Assembly: GCA_019358835.1 (NCBI GenBank)
Contig: JAHHIH010000002.1
Span: forward strand, 335,242 to 399,241
From: Tildeniella torsiva UHER 1998/13D
GTDB lineage: Bacteria > Cyanobacteriota > Cyanobacteriia > Phormidesmidales > Phormidesmidaceae
Direction of reading: 5' to 3'
DNA length: 64,000 nucleotides
Position numbers and translations under genes: made by a program. Numbering within the stretch: the first letter of the stretch is position 1; each line of letters starts with the position of its first letter. A model generated the notes under the pieces. The model was not told the DNA's origin. It did not search any database and saw nothing but the letters and a program-made list of their open reading frames with translations. This document shows, in pieces, positions 60,256-64,000 of this stretch.

Positions 60256-63200
60256 TTATCCAAAAATTTTCTGTAAAATTCCCTTTTTTTGACGCTGGCC
60301 CAACACTAGATGTTGCAGCATTTGCCCTTGCCACACGGGTAGAGAGTTGCTATCCCGCTGTTGCAGCTGGGCCACCTGGGCCAGATCTGAGGCTGCTTCA
60401 GCCCCGCCCCCGGTCAGCCAGCGGGCAATGGGGTGATCCCAGCCCTGAAGAAATTCGTCGAGCATTACCCGATGGCTGTCGTCAATGGGGAAGGGGGGGG
60501 CGCTGGTGTCGGCATGGGTGGTTTCGTGCAGCGCTTTGCGGGGTTTATTGGTGGCGGCCAGGGCCTTGGCTGTCAGCGATCGCCAGGTTTCGCTCAGCAG
60601 CGGCGGCAGTGCGGCTAAACTCGCCGCCTGGGCCAGATCGTTGGCTAGGGCGGTCAGGTCGCGATCGCCGGTTTGCTCGCCATAGCTGGCAAAGTCGGCC
60701 AGCAAAGGCTGCAATAGTTCGCGCTCAAGTACATTGGCTAACCCGCCTACGGCGGTGGCATCGGCTATGGGGCCGCTGGCACTAGACAGGTGGGCCACCG
60801 CCGTAGCTAGGTCTCTTTGGCTGTCGGGGCTGAGGCAAAACCAGACGCGATCGCTCAAACTCTGGCGCACCTGCTGCTTAGCGTCGTCGAGCTTCAGAGG
60901 CAACGCTGCGGCTTTTGTGGTGGCTGGCGGTTCTGCTACGGGCGCTGGGGATGGCTGAACGGCTGATACGGGCTGAACCTTCGCTGCCTGAGGCGACGTA
61001 TCTGCCTGAACAGAGGCCTTAGCGACCCGAGTAGGCTGAACTGATATAGATTGGGTCTGTGTTGCCGCCAAATCTGCCTTTTCTGACTGAACAGAATTGT
61101 CCTGCTGTGGGGCAGGCTGGGGCTGACTTAGCTGTATTTGGGCCTTTAGTAGAGCCGCATTCTCAGCTTTCAATGTGGCCAGTTGAGACTCTTTTTGAAC
61201 CATCAGAACATTCTGTTCGGCTAGTAAAGCATCTCGTTCTGCCAGTAATACGTCCTTCTCGCTGAGTTGAGCCTCTGCCACCGCCAGCCGCTGGGCCATC
61301 TGCTGCAGCTCCACCGCTGTCGCCCCGGCCCGCACCAGATTGCCGTAGTGGGGTTCGCTGAGATCAACCGGCTTGGCCGACTCGCCCGGCAGGTAGAGCC
61401 AGCCTTGCTGATCGCCCCGGTTGACCACTAACCGCTGGCCCTCAGGGTTGCTGATCGTCAGGGTAGTAATACCTGATGTGGCTTTGGTTGTAGCCGAGTA
61501 GCGGCGGTTGCTGTAGCTGAACTCGGCGGTATCTAAGGCCGCTGGCGGTTGGAGGGATGGCGCTGGAGTGGGAGCAGGGAGCGGGGAAGGAGCCGGTGGA
61601 TCAAGGGGTGGGGAGGCGATCGCATCTAACGCCTTCTCCATTACAGGTTCCGCAGCATCGAGGGTCATCTCAGCATCCCGTAGGATCAGGCGTTCCCCGG
61701 CTTTAGTCGCCAGGGGAACACTGACGTTGGGCAGCGATGGCCCAACCAGACGGGTTGGCAGAGGCCCCTCGCCTGGGCTGATGGACTGGCCTTTTTGCTG
61801 GGTGCTCACTGGTGCGGCCCCTGCCGCTAGCCGCACGCCAACCAGTTCTAGCTCCACGCTAGTGTTGCCCTGCCACTCGTTCTGCTTGAGTTTATAGGCC
61901 ACATCGAGGTGGCTGGGCAGGGGGTAATATTCACCCCAGCGCCAGGCGATCGCCTTGATCGTCTCGCCCTCCTCTTCCGCCAGCACCAGCTTGAGATGGT
62001 CGCGGTTCCGGCCCACGGTCTGCTGCTCCAGCACCCGCACATTGGGCGTCCAAAATACCGGGTCGGGGTTCTCAATGCCGCAGGGGTGCAGGTGGTCGAT
62101 CTGGTCGAAAAGCCCCTGGTGAATATCGCTCAGGCTGGCCTGGCTGTCGATTTTGACCAGCGGCTTGAGCAAATCCACCGAGAGGGTTTCGCAGGCGTAG
62201 TGGGAGAGCCGCGAGGTGACCTGGCGCAGGCGATTGGCCAAAAACGAAAAGCCCCCGGCGGCCCGGTGGCCACCAAACTTTTCCATTAGGTCGTGGCAGG
62301 TTTGCAAAGCGGCAAACACGTCAAATTCTGGAATGCCCCGCGCCGAGCCGCGAATCACCCGATGGTCGTCATCCTCGTAGGTGCCAATGAAGACGGGCAC
62401 GCCGTAGCGCTCCACTAGCCGCGAGGCCACAATACCGATGACGCCGTGGTGCCAGCCGGGTTGCACCACAACTAACACGCGATCGCGCTCAATATCCACC
62501 GTGCCCAGGGCTCGCTGTTGCTCACACCAGGCGATCGCCTCCTGCTCAATGCTCTGGCACAGATCCTGACGGGTGCCGTTGATCTGCTCGCACTGCATGG
62601 CCCGCTCCAGCGCCACCCCCACATCGTCGGTGGTGAGCAAATCAATCACAATCTGCGGCTCGCTAATGCGGCCCACGGCGTTGATGCGTGGGCCCAGGCG
62701 AAAGCCAATGTGTTCAGGCTTTAGCGGCTTACTCTGGTCGGCCAGTCCCGCCACCTGAATAAGAGCCTGAATGCCAAAGAGGCGCGACCTGGGCAGCAGC
62801 CCCAACCCCCGCCGCACCCACCGCCGATTCACCCCCGTCAGCGGGGCTAAATCCGCAATGGTGCCCAGGGTAAATAGTTCCAGCAGAGGCCCAGTCAAAT
62901 CCTGAGTGCGCCCCAGCGCCTGAGCCAGACACACCGCCAAAATGTAGGCTACCCCCACCCCCGCTACCCCTCGGTAGGGCGAGGTCTCGGGCAGCAGCTT
63001 GGGGTTCAAAATCGCGTTTGCTGGGGGAATTTCGGGGGGAATGTCGTGGTGGTCGGTGACGATCACCGCCAGACCCAGCTCCCTTGCCCGCGCAATCGGG
63101 GCCACCGCCGCAATACCGTTATCTACCGTCAAAATAATGCTGACACCCTCGGCGTAGCAGTCTTCAACAATGCGGGTATTGATGCCGTAGCCTTCGGCCA

Positions 63201-63606
63201 TGCGGCTGGGAATGGTGTAGCTCACCTGTCCACCCAGCGCCCGCAAGGCCCTCAGCAGCAGAGCGGTACTGGTCATGCCGTCGGCATCGTAATCGCCGCA
63301 GATGGCGATCGCCTGTTGAGTTGCGATCGCCTCCACCAGCAGCTCCAAACTCGCCGCCAGGTCGGGAAATTCTGCCAGAGGCGAAGGCAACTGCTGCCGC
63401 TCAGGGTCAAGAAAATTAGTCGCCTGCGTCGGGGTAGTAATGCCCCGGTTGATCAACACCTGAGTCAATAGGGGCGATAGCCCCGTAACCTGGGCCAAAG
63501 ATGTCGCTAACGGCACATTTGGCGTAGCTACTTGCCACCGCTGGCGAGGCAGACCAGCTGTTGCGGCTGTGGAAGTAATAGAAGGGGCGGTAACAGACTC
63601 AGTCAC
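60256..63606 (-). CDS. recJ: RecJ exonuclease with long C-terminal extension
   Basis: 5'-3' single-strand DNA exonuclease for recombination and repair. The DHH phosphoesterase motifs are clear: AICGDYDADGMTSTALLLRAL (Asp105, 107, 109), LTVDNGIAAV, VIVTDHHDIP (185-187), and DHA-domain GWHHGVIGIVASRLVERYGVP and GGHRAAGGFSF. The core ends near residue 600. A cyanobacterial beta module follows (about 700-780; FSYSNRRYSATTK, PEGQRLVVNRGDQQGWLYLPG), then a heptad coiled coil (LAVAEAQLSEKDVLLAERDALLAEQ), a Q/P-rich linker and a helical C-terminal domain (SDRVWFCLSPDSQRDLATAVAHL). At 1116 residues it is far longer than most RecJ. Start is GTG. Confidence 0.9.
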   Translation of the reverse strand: MTESVTAPSITSTAATAGLPRQRWQVATPNVPLATSLAQVTGLSPLLTQVLINRGITTPTQATNFLDPERQQLPSPLAEFPDLAASLELLVEAIATQQAIAICGDYDADGMTSTALLLRALRALGGQVSYTIPSRMAEGYGINTRIVEDCYAEGVSIILTVDNGIAAVAPIARARELGLAVIVTDHHDIPPEIPPANAILNPKLLPETSPYRGVAGVGVAYILAVCLAQALGRTQDLTGPLLELFTLGTIADLAPLTGVNRRWVRRGLGLLPRSRLFGIQALIQVAGLADQSKPLKPEHIGFRLGPRINAVGRISEPQIVIDLLTTDDVGVALERAMQCEQINGTRQDLCQSIEQEAIAWCEQQRALGTVDIERDRVLVVVQPGWHHGVIGIVASRLVERYGVPVFIGTYEDDDHRVIRGSARGIPEFDVFAALQTCHDLMEKFGGHRAAGGFSFLANRLRQVTSRLSHYACETLSVDLLKPLVKIDSQASLSDIHQGLFDQIDHLHPCGIENPDPVFWTPNVRVLEQQTVGRNRDHLKLVLAEEEGETIKAIAWRWGEYYPLPSHLDVAYKLKQNEWQGNTSVELELVGVRLAAGAAPVSTQQKGQSISPGEGPLPTRLVGPSLPNVSVPLATKAGERLILRDAEMTLDAAEPVMEKALDAIASPPLDPPAPSPLPAPTPAPSLQPPAALDTAEFSYSNRRYSATTKATSGITTLTISNPEGQRLVVNRGDQQGWLYLPGESAKPVDLSEPHYGNLVRAGATAVELQQMAQRLAVAEAQLSEKDVLLAERDALLAEQNVLMVQKESQLATLKAENAALLKAQIQLSQPQPAPQQDNSVQSEKADLAATQTQSISVQPTRVAKASVQADTSPQAAKVQPVSAVQPSPAPVAEPPATTKAAALPLKLDDAKQQVRQSLSDRVWFCLSPDSQRDLATAVAHLSSASGPIADATAVGGLANVLERELLQPLLADFASYGEQTGDRDLTALANDLAQAASLAALPPLLSETWRSLTAKALAATNKPRKALHETTHADTSAPPFPIDDSHRVMLDEFLQGWDHPIARWLTGGGAEAASDLAQVAQLQQRDSNSLPVWQGQMLQHLVLGQRQKKGILQKIFG

Positions 63607-63938
63607 AGTACAGGGGCACTAGATCATGTGAACTTATCATAGCGGGAGTTCCCTGCTGTGGTTGAACCAGGCCAGTTACAGCAGGGACTCTTAACTCAGT
63701 TAGTTTAGGGCACTATGCCAGATACAGAAGATTAACGCCGACAGTATTCAATACATGGCTCAGCAGCGCCCTAGACAATTGTCATCAGCCTAACTCCTTG
63801 CCAAATCCTCAGCTGATATTCCTAGCCATCTACCCCTCAGCAGGTGCTCAACCCACCCCAACTTGAGCTTGCACCCAGGGCAAACGCATACTCGGCGAGT
63901 AGGGATACTAATGGATAAGTTTGATCTCAAGGCTATCC
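63607..63938. other. Intergenic region before right-edge gene
   Basis: A minus-strand TATGAT (63641-63636) may be the -10 of recJ. CAGGGCAAACGCA at 63876-63888 has the look of a terminal inverted repeat starting CAGGG, as in ISAs1-type elements, but the other end is outside the window. No complete ORF is supported. Confidence 0.4.
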
Positions 63939-64000
63939 ATGTCCCCTTCAGTGCCACCGACCGCTTCACTGCTAAGCCACTTTGAGGAACTAGAGGATCC
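63939..64000 (+). mobile_element. Partial ISAs1-type transposase, N-terminus only
   Basis: ATG 63939 opens a frame that runs off the window: MSPSVPPTASLLSHFEELEDP. L-L-x-x-F-x-x-L-x-D-P is the usual start of ISAs1-family (H-repeat) transposases. Twenty residues are few, so this is a tentative call. A possible terminal repeat lies about 50 bases upstream. Confidence 0.5.

Overview
This window is chromosomal DNA from a cyanobacterium. The octamer GCGATCGC and its core (HIP1) occur throughout coding DNA. Many genes belong to lineage-typical families: a DUF1815 protein, DUF3082, FurA, NDH-2, a four-ACT aspartokinase, a CHASE2 adenylate cyclase, a PaO-like Rieske oxygenase, an ArsA-type ATPase with an HSP20-like tail, and a cyanobacterial RecJ. 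Composition and gene content suggest a GC-rich Leptolyngbya/Nodosilinea-like organism, but the genus is an inference. No plasmid, prophage or CRISPR array is visible.

Layout. 1-9.2 kb: guanylate kinase (cut by the left edge), DUF1499, aldehyde dehydrogenase, an 8-oxoguanine deaminase-like amidohydrolase, a phytochelatin-synthase-like enzyme behind an Uma2 gene, a second Uma2, pirin and an SbmA/YddA-type ABC exporter. 9.5-18.3 kb: DUF1815, aspartokinase, NDH-2, a FecR-domain protein, adenylate cyclase and ribulose-phosphate epimerase. 18.4-31.4 kb: a 141-bp MITE-like element, aldo/keto reductase, an AT-rich gap, a V4R-like protein, phosphoglycerate mutase, SelO, DUF3082, FeS photolyase, furA, rsmE, a mercuric-reductase-like flavoprotein, comB and a DUF4912 protein. 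31.4-40.4 kb: two very large perfect palindromes, DUF2993, Rieske oxygenase, a GAF-PAS-GAF-GGDEF diguanylate cyclase, a cysteine desulfurase, and TPR and membrane proteins.

40.6-43.0 kb is a clearly AT-richer accessory island. It holds a secreted orphan, a membrane/coiled-coil protein paired with a small helical protein, and a broken UPF0175 antitoxin-like gene. Then come a lipoprotein/DUF1517-like pair, tRNA-Arg(CCG), a VOC protein, cobO, an MpaB-like protein, a GIY-YIG protein, a YggT-like protein and the ArsA ATPase. 50.1-54.4 kb carries a translationally coupled DUF6883/DUF4926 pair, yebC, glk overlapping larE, and a PIN/RHH toxin-antitoxin pair. 54.4-63.6 kb carries two overlapping glycosyltransferases, a phosphodiester glycosidase lipoprotein, an LRAT/coiled-coil fusion, a metzincin lipoprotein overlapped with an unknown exported protein, and an unusually long RecJ. 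The right edge probably cuts an ISAs1-type transposase.

Most of the window is ordinary core metabolism and regulation. The most interesting structures are the palindromes at 31.62-31.83 kb, the nested-hairpin element at 18.43-18.57 kb, the AT-rich island, the DUF6883/DUF4926 pair, the metzincin pair and the RecJ extension. I did not find a confidently novel multigene system.
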